This document shows positions 5,155 through 5,238 of a stretch of DNA of 5,238 nucleotides, one piece after another (the stretch's first letter is position 1; every line of letters begins with the position of its first letter). The position numbers were made by a program, and so were the translations under genes. Origin of the DNA: Nitrospiraceae bacterium (GTDB lineage: Bacteria; Nitrospirota; Thermodesulfovibrionia; Thermodesulfovibrionales; UBA9159); NCBI GenBank assembly GCA_003453735.1, contig DMNE01000526.1:1-5238 (forward strand). Direction: 5' to 3'. The notes under the pieces are model-generated. The model was given only the letters and a program-made list of their open reading frames with translations, was not told the origin of the DNA and made no database searches.

Positions 5155-5238
5155 CGAGAGTACTTATACTTAGATATCAACATACATACTTCAAAAACCC
5201 GCCTTTTCTGTATCATACCCTCTTCTAATTTAAGAGTA

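Noticed and set aside
1..5238. CRISPR array, tRNA or rRNA
   Set aside because: No regularly spaced repeats and no recognisable tRNA or rRNA sequence on either strand.

Overview
The window looks like accessory or gene-poor DNA from a Gram-negative bacterium. An outer-membrane TonB-dependent receptor proves a double-membrane cell. The style of the receptor and of the small conserved proteins (the 'DWKLEILTKVCPFDW' protein, the homing-endonuclease-repeat protein) recalls Nitrospirota or Desulfobacterota (former Deltaproteobacteria), but that is recollection of similar sequences, not a search result.

Layout. Bases 1-1967 (minus strand) hold most of a TonB-dependent receptor: signal peptide, carboxypeptidase-regulatory-like domain, TonB-box-like segment, plug and most of the barrel. 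Its C-terminus lies outside the window. Upstream of it, after a 181-bp leader, is a 93-aa membrane-anchored protein rich in His, Asp and Cys (2149-2430, minus). The pair reads as a small metal-related envelope unit. Next comes an AT-rich stretch with one orphan 109-aa minus-strand frame (2476-2805). It lacks a recognised family but sits behind a convincing sigma-70-type promoter that contains a 14-bp tandem repeat.

Bases 2898-3987 form a mosaic linked to an insertion sequence. It holds an IS-end-like sequence and a small basic 'MPKGPQGQKRP' protein (2978-3193, plus) whose start codon lies inside a perfect inverted repeat. It also holds a 52-aa minus-strand gene (3190-3348), convergent with the first and overlapping it by 4 bp at the stop codons, and a 5'-truncated IS1-like transposase (3376-3987, plus) that has lost its DNA-binding domain and first catalytic Asp. 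After it lies a homing-endonuclease-associated-repeat gene (from 4046, plus), apparently broken by a single-base frameshift near 4350.

Bases 4485-4812 have no credible gene but several inverted repeats, including an 11-bp-stem hairpin (4532-4567) and a nested three-stem structure (4744-4796). The window ends with a well-supported 108-aa minus-strand gene (4813-5139) that has a strong Shine-Dalgarno.

No complete defence, biosynthetic or CRISPR system is visible. The most unusual items are the convergent small-gene pair lodged between an IS end and the broken transposase, the palindrome over a start codon, and the structured non-coding stretch.
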